Origin: an uncultured Acidocella sp.
GTDB taxonomy: Bacteria; Pseudomonadota; Alphaproteobacteria; Acetobacterales; Acetobacteraceae
Direction of reading: 5' to 3'
Length of the DNA: 64,000 bases
Assembly (NCBI RefSeq): GCF_946222605.1
Contig: NZ_CAMIIE010000002.1
Coordinates: 1-64,000, forward strand
A program made the translations under genes and the position numbers. Under the pieces are notes generated by a model that was not told where the DNA came from, searched no databases, and worked only from the letters and a program-made list of their open reading frames with translations. Shown in pieces: positions 43,494 through 51,237 of the stretch. The first letter of the stretch is position 1, and every line of letters begins with the position of its first letter.

Positions 43494-44188
43494 AGCGGAT
43501 TTTACGCCTGGCCCTGGCCCTGGCCGCCCCCGCGCTTGGCGTGATGGCGCCACCCGCCCTTGCCGACACCACGCACGAAAACCCGGACGATGTGACGGCG
43601 GCGGCGAAGCAGGCCGCCCTCGCCCTCGCCCCGCCGGGGGCGCAGGTCACCATCTCGCAGGCGAAGGCGGCGTCCTACATGCCGGCCTGCACCGCGCCGC
43701 TCAGCGTCGCCATCACCGGCAACGCCCCCTACCAGGAAGCGGCGGTGCACTGCCCCGCCCCGGTCTGGGTGCTGTATCTCACCGCCACTGTCGCCGCGCA
43801 GCAGCTGGTGGAGGTCGCGGCCCGGCCCATCGCAGCCGGGCAGACGCTGAGCGAAGACGATATCAGCCTCGCCGAAAAACCCGTCAGCCTGTTCGCCGGG
43901 CGGCAGACCTTCGCCGGGGCGCAGCAGCTGATCGGCGCGCAGGCCAGGCTCTCCCTGCCGCCGGGGGCGGTGATCACCAGCGATGCGGTGGCGCAGCCGG
44001 TGGTGGTGAACACCGGGCAGACGGTGGCGGTGCAGGTGAAGGATGGCGGCGTGGTGGTCAGCGTCAACGCCATCGCCGACCAGAGCGGGCGCATCGGCGA
44101 TACCGTGCTGATGACCAACCCTGGCTCCGGCCGGCGCTTCTCCGCGCTGCTGACCGCGAGCGGACCGGTTGTGGATCTCGGCTCGTGA
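43490..44188 (+). CDS. flgA: P-ring assembly chaperone FlgA
   Basis: A 232-residue periplasmic protein with a signal peptide of about 25 residues ending PPALA. The C-terminal SAF domain is clear: VEVAARPIAAGQTLSEDDISLAEKPVSLF, then GAQARLSLPPGAVITSDAVAQP and VNTGQTVAVQVKDGGVVVSVNAIADQSGRIGDTVLMTNPGSGRRF. The ATG at 43490 overlaps the stop of the preceding gene; the open frame before it is a shadow. Confidence 0.95.
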   Translation: MKRILRLALALAAPALGVMAPPALADTTHENPDDVTAAAKQAALALAPPGAQVTISQAKAASYMPACTAPLSVAITGNAPYQEAAVHCPAPVWVLYLTATVAAQQLVEVAARPIAAGQTLSEDDISLAEKPVSLFAGRQTFAGAQQLIGAQARLSLPPGAVITSDAVAQPVVVNTGQTVAVQVKDGGVVVSVNAIADQSGRIGDTVLMTNPGSGRRFSALLTASGPVVDLGS

Positions 44189-44212
44189 ACAGCCTACATC
44201 ATGTAGGCTGTT
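44188..44212. promoter_or_regulatory. Perfect palindrome with GCCTACAT arms (site 4)
   Basis: Two 12-bp arms, AACAGCCTACAT (44188-44199) and ATGTAGGCTGTT (44201-44212), are perfect inverted copies around one central C. It begins at the last base of the flgA stop codon. A one-base loop makes an RNA hairpin less likely than a protein-binding site, although a short T-run follows. Confidence 0.65.
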
Positions 44213-44270
44213 TCATCCGGCACGGCGCGTTTTCCGGGTTTGCAGGCATTGATTCAAAAAAAATCACGCC

Positions 44271-44293
44271 AGCCTACATTTTTTTGGTAGGCT
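44271..44293. promoter_or_regulatory. GCCTAC inverted repeat next to flagellin promoter (site 5)
   Basis: AGCCTAC (44271-44277) and GTAGGCT (44287-44293) flank a 9-nt T-rich spacer. The repeat ends 4 nt before the -35 box of the predicted sigma-28-type promoter, a good place for an activator or repressor. Confidence 0.6.
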
Positions 44294-44297
44294 CCAG

Positions 44298-44324
44298 GAA
44301 ATCTTCGCAACCTCGTGGCGATAA
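44298..44324 (+). promoter_or_regulatory. Sigma-28-type promoter of the flagellin gene
   Basis: GAAA at 44298-44301, 15 nt, then GGCGATAA at 44317-44324. The enterobacterial FliA consensus is TAAA-N15-GCCGATAA, so 10 of 12 bases agree with the exact spacing. It lies 34 nt before the flagellin start codon. Confidence 0.6.
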
Positions 44325-44357
44325 TAGCGTACGGCAACCGCAACCATGGAGGTATTT

Positions 44358-45884
44358 ATGTCGGCCGTAGGTTCCATTGTGACGAATACCGGCGCGCTCA
44401 CCGCGCTGAATTCGCTGACCAACACCACCAGCACCACCAATAATCTCGAAAACCAGCTCTCCACCGGTCTGTCGATCAATTCCCCGGCCGACAATCCCGC
44501 GGGCTACATCACCGCGCAGGGCTTCACCTCGCAGATCAACGGCCTGACCCAGGCTGTCTCCAACGCCAACCAGGGTGTGTCCCTGCTGCAGACCGCCGAT
44601 GGCGCGCTGACCCAGCAGGTCGGCATCGTGCAGCAGCTGAACACGATCGCCGTGCAGGCCGCCAACGGCACCCAGACCTCGGCGGAATCGCAGTCCCTGC
44701 AGTCCGAGACCAGCCAGCTGGTCAGCCAGGTCTCCACCATCGCCGGGCAGACCCAGTTCAACGACGTCAACCTGCTGAACGGCACCTTCCAGGGCGTGCA
44801 GCTGCAGGTCGGCGCCAATGAAGGCCAGACGATGAGCCTGTCCATCGGCAGCACGATGGCGAGCGCGATCGGCATGTACGCGACCAAGGCCGATACCACC
44901 AATACCTACAAGACCGGCGCGTCCTCCGCGAGCGGTGCTGTGACCAGCGGTGCGACCGTGGGCGCCTTCAAGGCGGGCACGCTGAGCATCACCGGCGCCA
45001 ACGGCACCACGAAGAGCATCACCGTTGGCTCCGCCGCCGCCACCGCCGGCGCCGCGACGAAGGAATCCGCCGCCAGCATCGCCGCTGCGGTGAACGATGT
45101 TTCAGCTTCCACCGGCGTCCAGGCGCAGGCGACCAACAGCATCACGCTGAAGGCCGATGGTGGGACCGGCAACTACGCCTTCAAGATCGGCGCCACCACC
45201 GGCAGCGGCACTTCCTCCGCCGTCGGCAACAGCGTGACCGTGAATGCCTCCAGCCTTTCCGAGCTGGTCTCGCAGATCAATGGCGGCACCACCTCCAACG
45301 GCATCTCCGCGACGCTGAACTCCGCCGGCAGCGCGGTGACCCTGACCCAGGCGAACGGCCAGAACATCTCCATCAGCAGCGCTTCCACCACCGGCAAGTC
45401 GCTGACCACCACGACCGCGACCGCCGCCAATGCCGTCGTCATCGGCGGTTCCGCCACCGGTGCAGTGACCAGCGCGCTGGCCCAGGGCCAGGTGCAGCTG
45501 CAATCCTCCGGTGCCTTCTCGACCTCGAGCACCAATGCCAGCATCGGCGAGAGCAGCAATTCCACGCTGAACTCGCTGGCTGACATCAATGTCAGCACCA
45601 CCGCTGGCGCCAACAGCGCGATGAACGTCATCAAATACGCGCTGGCCGGTCTGAACAACCAGGGTGGTCAGCTCGGCGCGGTGCAGCAGAGCCTCACCGC
45701 CAACATCAACAACATGAACACCACCAGCACCAATCTGAACTCGGCGCTGGGCGTGGTGCAGGATGCGAACATCCCGAGTGTCAGCACCAAGCTGACGGAA
45801 GCGCAGATCCAGGCGCAGTCCGGCGTGGCCGCGCTGAAATCCTCGACCCAGCTGCAACAGGCTTATGTGAGCCTGCTGCCGTAA
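44358..45884 (+). CDS. fliC: Flagellin
   Basis: A 508-residue filament subunit. The ATG at 44358 is chosen because GGAGGT lies 4 nt before it; the ATG at 44346 would place the ribosome site inside the gene. The N-terminal D0/D1 (VTNTGALTALNSL, NQLSTGLSINSPADNPAGYITAQGF) and C-terminal (NLNSALGVVQDANIPSVSTKLTEAQIQAQSGVAAL) helices are conserved. The central part is Ser/Thr/Ala/Gly-rich, with many possible O-glycosylation sites. There is no cysteine. Its own promoter and two GCCTAC palindromes precede it. Confidence 0.97.
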   Translation: MSAVGSIVTNTGALTALNSLTNTTSTTNNLENQLSTGLSINSPADNPAGYITAQGFTSQINGLTQAVSNANQGVSLLQTADGALTQQVGIVQQLNTIAVQAANGTQTSAESQSLQSETSQLVSQVSTIAGQTQFNDVNLLNGTFQGVQLQVGANEGQTMSLSIGSTMASAIGMYATKADTTNTYKTGASSASGAVTSGATVGAFKAGTLSITGANGTTKSITVGSAAATAGAATKESAASIAAAVNDVSASTGVQAQATNSITLKADGGTGNYAFKIGATTGSGTSSAVGNSVTVNASSLSELVSQINGGTTSNGISATLNSAGSAVTLTQANGQNISISSASTTGKSLTTTTATAANAVVIGGSATGAVTSALAQGQVQLQSSGAFSTSSTNASIGESSNSTLNSLADINVSTTAGANSAMNVIKYALAGLNNQGGQLGAVQQSLTANINNMNTTSTNLNSALGVVQDANIPSVSTKLTEAQIQAQSGVAALKSSTQLQQAYVSLLP

Positions 45885-45892
45885 ACCAACCG

Positions 45893-45917
45893 GGCTGGCC
45901 GGTAACCCCGGCCAGCC
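45893..45917 (+). terminator. Hairpin after the flagellin gene
   Basis: GGCTGGCCGG (45893-45902) pairs perfectly with CCGGCCAGCC (45908-45917) around a 5-nt loop, starting 9 nt after the flagellin stop. No T-run follows, so it may be a leaky terminator or may protect the flagellin mRNA end, keeping downstream genes at lower levels. Confidence 0.65.
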
Positions 45918-45956
45918 GCCTTCCCTCCCTCACCTCCGAGAAGCGGTTCCGGCCCC

Positions 45957-47339
45957 ATGACCTCGTCAATCTCCTCGCTCAGCTCAGCAACCATCCAGAC
46001 GCAGGTGGCGAGCTATGAAAAGACGCTGGAGCTGCCGGTCACCGCGCTGAAAAACGAAATCACCACCGACAAGGCGGAAATTTCCGCCTGGGGGTCGATC
46101 CAGAGTTCGGTTTCCACTCTGTCGAGCGCCCTCTCCGGCATCAAGGATGTCGCCAGCATCAATAACCGCACAGCCACCAGCGCGCAGACGACCATCGCCA
46201 CCGCCAGCGCCACCAACAGTGCCGCCACCGGCACCTACACGCTCTCCAACATCAAGCTCGCCACCGGGCAATCCATCTATTCCGCGCTGCAAGGCTCGGC
46301 CGGCGCCACGCTCTCCGGCGGTGCCGGCTCGATGACCTTCACGATGAAAGGCGGCACCACCGAAACCGTCGCGGTCAGCTCCGCCAGCATGACGCTGACC
46401 GGCATCGCCGCCGCCATCAACAAGCAGGCGGGCGGGGTGAAGGCCAACATCGTCACCGCCGCCTCCGGCACCCGGCTGGTGCTGCAGAGCAGCGCCACCG
46501 GCAGCGCCGGGGCCTTCTCCGTCACCGGCACCGGCGCGCTCTCGCGCTTCGCCTACAGCGCCTCCGCCGCCGGGTCCGAAACGCTGACGCAGAGCGCCAA
46601 GGATGCCAGCCTGTCGCTGAACGGCGTGCCAATCACCAGCGCCAGCAACACCCTCAGCAACGCGGTGAACGGGCTGACGGTGAAGCTCGCCGCCTCCGGC
46701 AGCACCAGCATCAGCGTCGCCTCCTCGCCCTCCAGCCTGTCCACGGCGCTCTCGCAGGTCTCCACCGATCTCAACAAGGCGATCTCGACCATCGCCAGCC
46801 AGACCAAATATGTCTCCTCCGCCTCGGCGGCGAAAGCCAGCGCCAGCAGCGCCTCCGCCTCGACAAAGAGCGGCCCGCTGCTTGGCAATTTCACCGCGAC
46901 CGATCTCTCCAGCCAGCTGATGAGTTCGGTCAGCGCGGCCCAGGCCAGCGGCATCAGCGCCGCCTCGATCGGCTTGAAGGTCGGCACCTCCGGCGCCATC
47001 AGCTTCGATTCCACCAGCTTCGCCAGCGCCTACGCGAAGAACCCGAAAGCTGTGCAAACACTGGTTTCGCAGATCTACACAAGCCTTTCCACCGTGACCA
47101 AGGCCGCCATCGGCTCCGGCTCGGCCTCCACCGGCACCATCGGCGCGGCCACCAGCGGCTTGACCACCACCGATAATTCGATCACCACCCAGATTACCCA
47201 GATGACCAAGATCGATACCGCACTGATCAATAATTTGCTGAACCAATATGCCACGGCGGAAAGCTCGCAGACCAGCGCCTCGATCTCGCAAGCCTACCTT
47301 TCTGTCTTCCTGAGCAGCAACAGCTCGAGCTCCGGTTAA
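45957..47339 (+). CDS. fliD: Flagellar filament cap protein FliD
   Basis: A 460-residue cap protein. The N-terminal part has the FliD pattern SYEKTLELPVTALKNEITTDKAEISAWGSIQSSVSTLSSAL; the C-terminal part includes IGLKVGTSGAISFDSTSFASAYAKNPKAVQTLVSQIY and a coiled end with DNSITTQITQMTKIDTALINNLLNQYATAE. The body is Ser/Ala/Thr-rich. It promotes flagellin polymerisation at the tip. Confidence 0.95.
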   Translation: MTSSISSLSSATIQTQVASYEKTLELPVTALKNEITTDKAEISAWGSIQSSVSTLSSALSGIKDVASINNRTATSAQTTIATASATNSAATGTYTLSNIKLATGQSIYSALQGSAGATLSGGAGSMTFTMKGGTTETVAVSSASMTLTGIAAAINKQAGGVKANIVTAASGTRLVLQSSATGSAGAFSVTGTGALSRFAYSASAAGSETLTQSAKDASLSLNGVPITSASNTLSNAVNGLTVKLAASGSTSISVASSPSSLSTALSQVSTDLNKAISTIASQTKYVSSASAAKASASSASASTKSGPLLGNFTATDLSSQLMSSVSAAQASGISAASIGLKVGTSGAISFDSTSFASAYAKNPKAVQTLVSQIYTSLSTVTKAAIGSGSASTGTIGAATSGLTTTDNSITTQITQMTKIDTALINNLLNQYATAESSQTSASISQAYLSVFLSSNSSSSG

Positions 47340-47355
47340 TCGATAGGACATGTCC

Positions 47356-47730
47356 ATGAGCAGCTCCACCACCTACCGCACCAGCATGTTCGATGGTCCC
47401 GCCGCGATGGATTGGCTCGCCCCCGGCTGGCGCGCGCTGCGCCTCTATGGCAAGCGCGCCCGCCAGGCGATCGATGCCGGCGATGGCCCGACCAAGATCG
47501 ACATGATCATGCGCGCGCAAACCCTGCTTAGCACCATGTCCGGCATCGCCCAGTCCGGCGAGGAGGCGCAGCTGGGCGCGGCGCTGCAAACCATCTATAC
47601 CGCACTGATGTTCTGCCTGCTGCGCGCCAATGCGCAAAACAATGCCGCCGCCTTGGAGGATTACGACCGCGCGCTGGCGCAGCTGGACCGCGACATGCGC
47701 AGCAACCTGCCGACACAGGATGCGGCATGA
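47356..47730 (+). CDS. fliS: Flagellin export chaperone FliS
   Basis: A 124-residue helical protein. The ATG at 47356 is preferred to 47350 because AGGA then has 7-nt spacing. Segments RALRLYGKRARQAIDAGD and RAQTLLSTMSGI correspond to the flagellin-binding helices of FliS, and the end ALEDYDRALAQLDRDMRSNL also fits. The common N-terminal Tyr motif is represented by TTYRTSMF. Confidence 0.85.
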   Translation: MSSSTTYRTSMFDGPAAMDWLAPGWRALRLYGKRARQAIDAGDGPTKIDMIMRAQTLLSTMSGIAQSGEEAQLGAALQTIYTALMFCLLRANAQNNAAALEDYDRALAQLDRDMRSNLPTQDAA

Positions 47731-48026
47731 CCGACGCGATCGGCTCCCTGCCCGGCCCGTCCGGTCCCGCCTATGCGCAACAGGCGAGCAGCACCGGCGC
47801 CACCGGGGGTGCCAGCGCCAGCCCCCAGGGCGCTGAGACGGACGCCGTGACCCTGAGCGACGCCGCCGCCGGCGCCGGACATCTGGTGAGCGCCGCCCAG
47901 GCCAGCGACGGGGTGGACGAGGCGGCGGTGGCGCAGATCAAAAACGCCCTGGCCGCCGGCACCTACAGTGTCGAGCCGGAGGATCTGGCGAAGGCCATCG
48001 CCACCGTGTTGAAGGGCACACGCTGA
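47727..48026 (+). CDS. flgM: Anti-sigma-28 factor FlgM
   Basis: A 99-residue protein with a disordered, Ala/Ser/Gly-rich first half. The C-terminal sigma-binding part is VDEAAVAQIKNALAAGTYSVEPEDLAKAIATVLKG, a close fit to the FlgM pattern (V-x2-IK-x-AI-x-G-x-Y-x-I/V-x3-I/L-A). It overlaps fliS by 4 nt. It should hold FliA until hook completion and then be exported. Confidence 0.88.
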   Translation: MTDAIGSLPGPSGPAYAQQASSTGATGGASASPQGAETDAVTLSDAAAGAGHLVSAAQASDGVDEAAVAQIKNALAAGTYSVEPEDLAKAIATVLKGTR

Positions 48027-48478
48027 TGGAAAACCCGCCCTTCCCGGATGCCGGACGGCTGGAGGCCATCGCCACCGCGCTCGGCGATGCGCTGGGGGTG
48101 GTGCGGGATTTGAATGAGCGGCTGAACCGGCTGGACCGGCTGATGCTGAGCGGCCAGCCGCACGAGATCCAGAGCGAAGCCGGCGAGATCGAGCAGCGCA
48201 TGCAGGAGGCGCAGCCGGTCTTCTCCGCCATCACCGCGGCGATGACGCAGATGCAGGCCCGCTCCTTCGACGACGCCGCCGCCCGGCTGCGCGAGAACGA
48301 GGCCCTGCCCGCCGCCCGCCTGGCCGAGGAGCTGCGCGCCGCCCTGGCGCAATTCTCCCGCAAATCCGGCAGCGCCTCGCGCCGCGCCAGCCAGCTGCAT
48401 CGCGGCCTCAACCTCTCGCTGCGGGCCTTGCAGAGCCTGGGCATGCATGAAAGCGGCCGGCTGATCGCCGAGGCCTGA
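48026..48478 (+). CDS. flgN: Probable FlgN-type export chaperone
   Basis: A 150-residue, nearly all-helical protein with two long predicted helices around RLEAIATALGDALGVVRDLNERLNRLDRLML and a C-terminal amphipathic helix LNLSLRALQSLGMHESGRLIAEA. It follows flgM with a TGATG overlap, the usual place of FlgN, the chaperone of FlgK and FlgL. Sequence similarity to FlgN is weak, so the call depends largely on context. It is the last gene of the plus-strand flagellar operon. Confidence 0.68.
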   Translation: MENPPFPDAGRLEAIATALGDALGVVRDLNERLNRLDRLMLSGQPHEIQSEAGEIEQRMQEAQPVFSAITAAMTQMQARSFDDAAARLRENEALPAARLAEELRAALAQFSRKSGSASRRASQLHRGLNLSLRALQSLGMHESGRLIAEA

Positions 48479-48479
48479 T

Positions 48480-48525
48480 TTATCCACAAGAGGCTTGATA
48501 AGCTTGTGGATATCTATGTGGATTG
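48480..48525. promoter_or_regulatory. DnaA-box-like inverted repeat at the right end of the flagellar locus
   Basis: A perfect DnaA box TTATCCACA (48480-48488) is followed by TGTGGATAT (48505-48513, 8 of 9 on the other strand) and TGTGGATTG (48517-48525, 7 of 9). TATCCACAAG and CTTGTGGATA also form a perfect 10-bp inverted repeat with a 12-nt spacer just after flgN, so an RNA hairpin that ends the operon is another reading. Confidence 0.5.
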
Positions 48526-48706
48526 CAGTGCAACAACCGGGATAAGCCGCGCGCGAACAAGGGCAACGCAACGATCGGCACCCCCGCGGCAATAACGACA
48601 CAAGCTGTTGATTTAAAACAAAAAATAGCCCAACAAGCAGGTGGTTTTGGTCTTAAAATCCCAAACCAAGCTCTTGATTCCACACCATAAGCCGTCAGTG
48701 GAAAAC

Positions 48707-49234
48707 TTAAACCCGCCGCAGATGCGCTAACATTGTTCCGGCATCGGAGACGCTGACCCCCACCCCGTCCGGATTGTCGCGCAGGCCCGGTTCGGCGAAC
48801 AAAGCGGTGATCGCGCCATCCTCCACCAGCATGGAATAGCGCCAGCTGCGCAGCCCCATGCCGTGGCTGCGCCGATCCACCAGCATGCCCATCAGCCGGG
48901 TGAAATCCGCATTGCCGTCGGGCAGCATGCGCAGCTTTTCGATATTGCGGCTCTTTGCCCAGTTGAACATCACAAAGGCATCGTTGACCGAGAGGCAGAC
49001 CACCTCATCCACGCCCAAGGCGCGAAATTCCTCATAGGCCTGCTCATAGCCGGGCAGATGGCTGTCCGAGCAGGAGGGGGTGAAGGCGCCCGGCAGCGCG
49101 AACAGCACCACGCGCTTGCCGGCGAACACATCCTGGCTGCCGATCTCTTTCCACTCATACGGGTTGGGGCCACCCAGCGCCGCGTTGCGCACGCGGGTCT
49201 GGAACCGGGTCTCGGGCACACGGGTCGGGTTCAT
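48707..49234 (-). CDS. Peroxiredoxin (Prx5-type)
   Basis: A 175-residue thiol peroxidase of the AhpC/Prx5 type. The ATG at 49234 follows AGGAGG. The active site PGAFTPSC (48-55) contains peroxidatic Cys55, and GMGLRSWRYSMLVEDGAI holds the conserved Arg near the active site. Members reduce hydrogen peroxide and alkyl peroxides with glutaredoxin or glutathione. It is followed upstream by an Ohr gene, forming a peroxide-defence pair. Confidence 0.93.
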   Translation of the reverse strand: MNPTRVPETRFQTRVRNAALGGPNPYEWKEIGSQDVFAGKRVVLFALPGAFTPSCSDSHLPGYEQAYEEFRALGVDEVVCLSVNDAFVMFNWAKSRNIEKLRMLPDGNADFTRLMGMLVDRRSHGMGLRSWRYSMLVEDGAITALFAEPGLRDNPDGVGVSVSDAGTMLAHLRRV

Positions 49235-49301
49235 GCACGCCTCCTGATTTTTGCGGCGGGGCGCGCTGTTGCCGTACGGCACGGCGCCCCGTCCGAGATT
49301 G

Positions 49302-49733
49302 TCAGCCGTGAATGCTGGTCTTCACATCCACGCTGGCCTTGATGGCGTTGGAATAAGGGCAGATGCCGTGGGTGACGTCCACCAATTTCTGCGCCGCGTC
49401 CGCGGTCAGGCCTGGCAGCTTCACATCCAGCGCGGCGGTGATGCCAAAGCCGCCTTCCGAACGCGGGCCGATGCCGATGGTGGCGGTGACCTCGCTGCCC
49501 TCGGGGATGGCGATCTTGGTCTGGCCCGCGGCGACGCGCATCGCGCCGAGGAAGCAGGCGGAATAGCCCAGCGCGAAGAGTTTTTCCGGGTTGGCGCCAT
49601 CGCCGCCGGGGCCACCCAGCTCCTTGGGCACGGTCAGCTGCAGCGCCATGGTGCCATCGGCCAGGCTGGTCTTGCCATCGCGCCCGCCGCCGGTCGCGGT
49701 GGCCGTGGTTTTGTATTTCGCGTCAACGCTCAT
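49302..49733 (-). CDS. ohr: Organic hydroperoxide resistance protein Ohr (OsmC family)
   Basis: A 143-residue Ohr protein. The two catalytic cysteines are present as Cys60 (FALGYSACFLGAM) and Cys125 (VTHGICPYSNAI). The N-terminal YKTTATATGGGRDGKTSLADG is typical. It detoxifies organic hydroperoxides with lipoyl-dependent recycling. Two palindromes upstream may be operators of a MarR/OhrR-type regulator, which is not encoded next to it. Confidence 0.94.
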   Translation of the reverse strand: MSVDAKYKTTATATGGGRDGKTSLADGTMALQLTVPKELGGPGGDGANPEKLFALGYSACFLGAMRVAAGQTKIAIPEGSEVTATIGIGPRSEGGFGITAALDVKLPGLTADAAQKLVDVTHGICPYSNAIKASVDVKTSIHG

Positions 49734-49768
49734 GGTCTGATCCCTTCAAGTTAATAAGTTAACGATTT

Positions 49769-49782
49769 AATCGTATACGATT
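49769..49782. promoter_or_regulatory. Palindrome upstream of ohr (operator candidate A)
   Basis: AATCGTATACGATT is a perfect 14-bp palindrome, 36 nt upstream of the ohr start codon, within a TTAA-rich stretch. It shares its AATCG...CGATT outer part with the palindrome at 49820. Confidence 0.55.
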
Positions 49783-49819
49783 TAAATACACCGCGCCATA
49801 CCTCCCGTCAAGCAAATTT

Positions 49820-49833
49820 AATCGCGCGCGATT
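49820..49833. promoter_or_regulatory. Palindrome upstream of ohr (operator candidate B)
   Basis: AATCGCGCGCGATT is a perfect 14-bp palindrome with the same AATCG/CGATT arms. Its centre lies 51 bp from that of the first, close to five helical turns, so bound dimers could sit on the same DNA face. Confidence 0.5.
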
Positions 49834-50396
49834 TATTTTTTCGGCGCGGCGGGGAGCAGCCTGCCATAGACCAGCCCGAGGAAGGCCAGCAGCGTCGCCG
49901 TGCTACCGAGATCGAGCCGGAACAAGGCGGCCTCCTGCGCCGGGCTGAAGCCGAGCAAACCCGCGCCATAGACAGGTGAGAGCGCCAGATGCGCCGCCAT
50001 CGGCAGCCCGATCAGCCCCCAGCGCCAGAGCCTCTCCTCGGCGCGCAAGGAGAGGGCGGCGATGACGATGCAGGGCAGTAGCAGCAATTCCACGCCCGAG
50101 GCCGGGCCGATCAGCATCGCGCACCAGAGCGTGTTGAGCGTGCCAAAAAGCGGCAGCGCGATGCGCCCGGCCAGGCCGTTGCGCCGGGCCAGGGCCGGGA
50201 TGGCGAGAAAGACCGGGCTGGCGGCCATGGTGATGAACAGCCAGGCCCCGGGGCGGCCGATCAGCGCCATCGCGTAAAGCGGATAAAACGGCCCATTCGC
50301 CCCGACCATGACGGCGATCAGATTGACCGTCGCGGCCAGCGAGTCTGGATGGTCGAGATAGGCCTGCAGACGGGCGGTGAGGGTCATCCGCTTCAT
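49833..50396 (-). CDS. Multi-pass membrane protein of unknown function
   Basis: A 187-residue protein starting at the ATG at 50396, or three codons later at 50387. The frame is open further but the extra part overlaps the end of the DeoR gene. It has about five hydrophobic segments, including AATVNLIAVMVGANGPFYPLYAMALIG and GVELLLLPCIVIAALSL. I do not recognise a family. It follows the DeoR regulator by 22 nt on the same strand. Confidence 0.65.
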   Translation of the reverse strand: MKRMTLTARLQAYLDHPDSLAATVNLIAVMVGANGPFYPLYAMALIGRPGAWLFITMAASPVFLAIPALARRNGLAGRIALPLFGTLNTLWCAMLIGPASGVELLLLPCIVIAALSLRAEERLWRWGLIGLPMAAHLALSPVYGAGLLGFSPAQEAALFRLDLGSTATLLAFLGLVYGRLLPAAPKK

Positions 50397-50418
50397 ACGC
50401 AAGCGCGGCGGGATGGGA

Positions 50419-51168
50419 TCAGGCGATGAGCACGGTGACACCCGGCAGGGCGTGAAACGGCTCCAGCTGCGCGGCGCTGGCGCGGGCATCGGTGATCAGC
50501 GTCCAGCGCGCCGGCAGCGGCGTCCAGCTGGGCGAGATGGCGCGGCCGAGCTTGTCGGCATCGGCCAGCACGTAAACCTCCTGGCCTTGCGCCACCATCA
50601 GCTCCTTCAGCGAGGATTGTGCATCCGTCGCCTCGCAGATTCCGCGCCCGGCGACGACGCCGTCCGCCCCCAGAAAGGTGCGCCGGGCGGTGAGGCGGCG
50701 CAGCGCGTGCTCGGCGGCGGGGCCGACCGTGCCAAGGCTGATCTGGCGCAGCTGCCCGCCCAGCACGCTCAGCTCCACGCCCGGCTTGCCGGCCAGGGCG
50801 TTGAGGGCGGTGAGGCCGTTGGTGATGACATGCAGCCCTTGCATCCCGGCCAGCTCGGCGGCCAGGGCGCCGGTGGTGGTGCCGGCATCCAGCAGCAATG
50901 TTTCGCCGGGCTGCACGAAGCTGGCGGCAAGCCGGGCGATGGCGCGCTTCTGCTCCATATTCACCCCGGCGCGGACCTGCAGCGATTGTTCGGGCACGGC
51001 GGCGCCGCCATAGGTGCGCAGCACCTGGCCGCCGGCGGCCAGGCGGGCGAGATCACGCCGGATGGTGGAGGCGGAAACGCCGAGCTCAGCGCTCAGCGCC
51101 TCGACATCGAGGGCCCCGGCGCGCAGCCGGGCGAGGATGGTCTGGCGGCGCTGGCCGGCGAGTCTCAA
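50419..51168 (-). CDS. DeoR/GlpR family transcriptional regulator
   Basis: A 249-residue sugar-metabolism regulator that starts at TTG with AAGGAG 8 nt upstream. The N-terminal HTH is QTILARLRAGALDVEALSAELGVSASTIRRDLARL, and the effector domain has the DeoR signature VQPGETLLLDAGTTTGALAAEL and FLGADGVVAGRGICEATDAQSSLKELMV. Such regulators sense phosphorylated sugars. It lies downstream of the pdxA2-kinase-permease genes on the same strand, separated by a palindromic repeat, and may control them. Confidence 0.9.
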   Translation of the reverse strand: MRLAGQRRQTILARLRAGALDVEALSAELGVSASTIRRDLARLAAGGQVLRTYGGAAVPEQSLQVRAGVNMEQKRAIARLAASFVQPGETLLLDAGTTTGALAAELAGMQGLHVITNGLTALNALAGKPGVELSVLGGQLRQISLGTVGPAAEHALRRLTARRTFLGADGVVAGRGICEATDAQSSLKELMVAQGQEVYVLADADKLGRAISPSWTPLPARWTLITDARASAAQLEPFHALPGVTVLIA

Positions 51169-51237
51169 CTATTTCGCTCCTTGGAGTTTCTGACCTAACG
51201 CGAGGCCAGCCATGCGCCAACACCCCAGCCCCAAAGT

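Noticed and set aside
38550..43553. Minus-strand open frame of 1667 codons opposite fliJ, flgL, the glycosyltransferase fusion and flgA
   Set aside because: It is the antisense shadow of well-supported genes in GC-rich DNA; the residue make-up (Arg/Gly/Ala/Gln-rich without domains) is that of a non-coding frame.
44188..44212. Rho-independent terminator of flgA
   Set aside because: The palindrome has only one base between its arms and no long T-run; its repetition at other control regions fits a protein-binding site better, although some effect on transcription end is not excluded.
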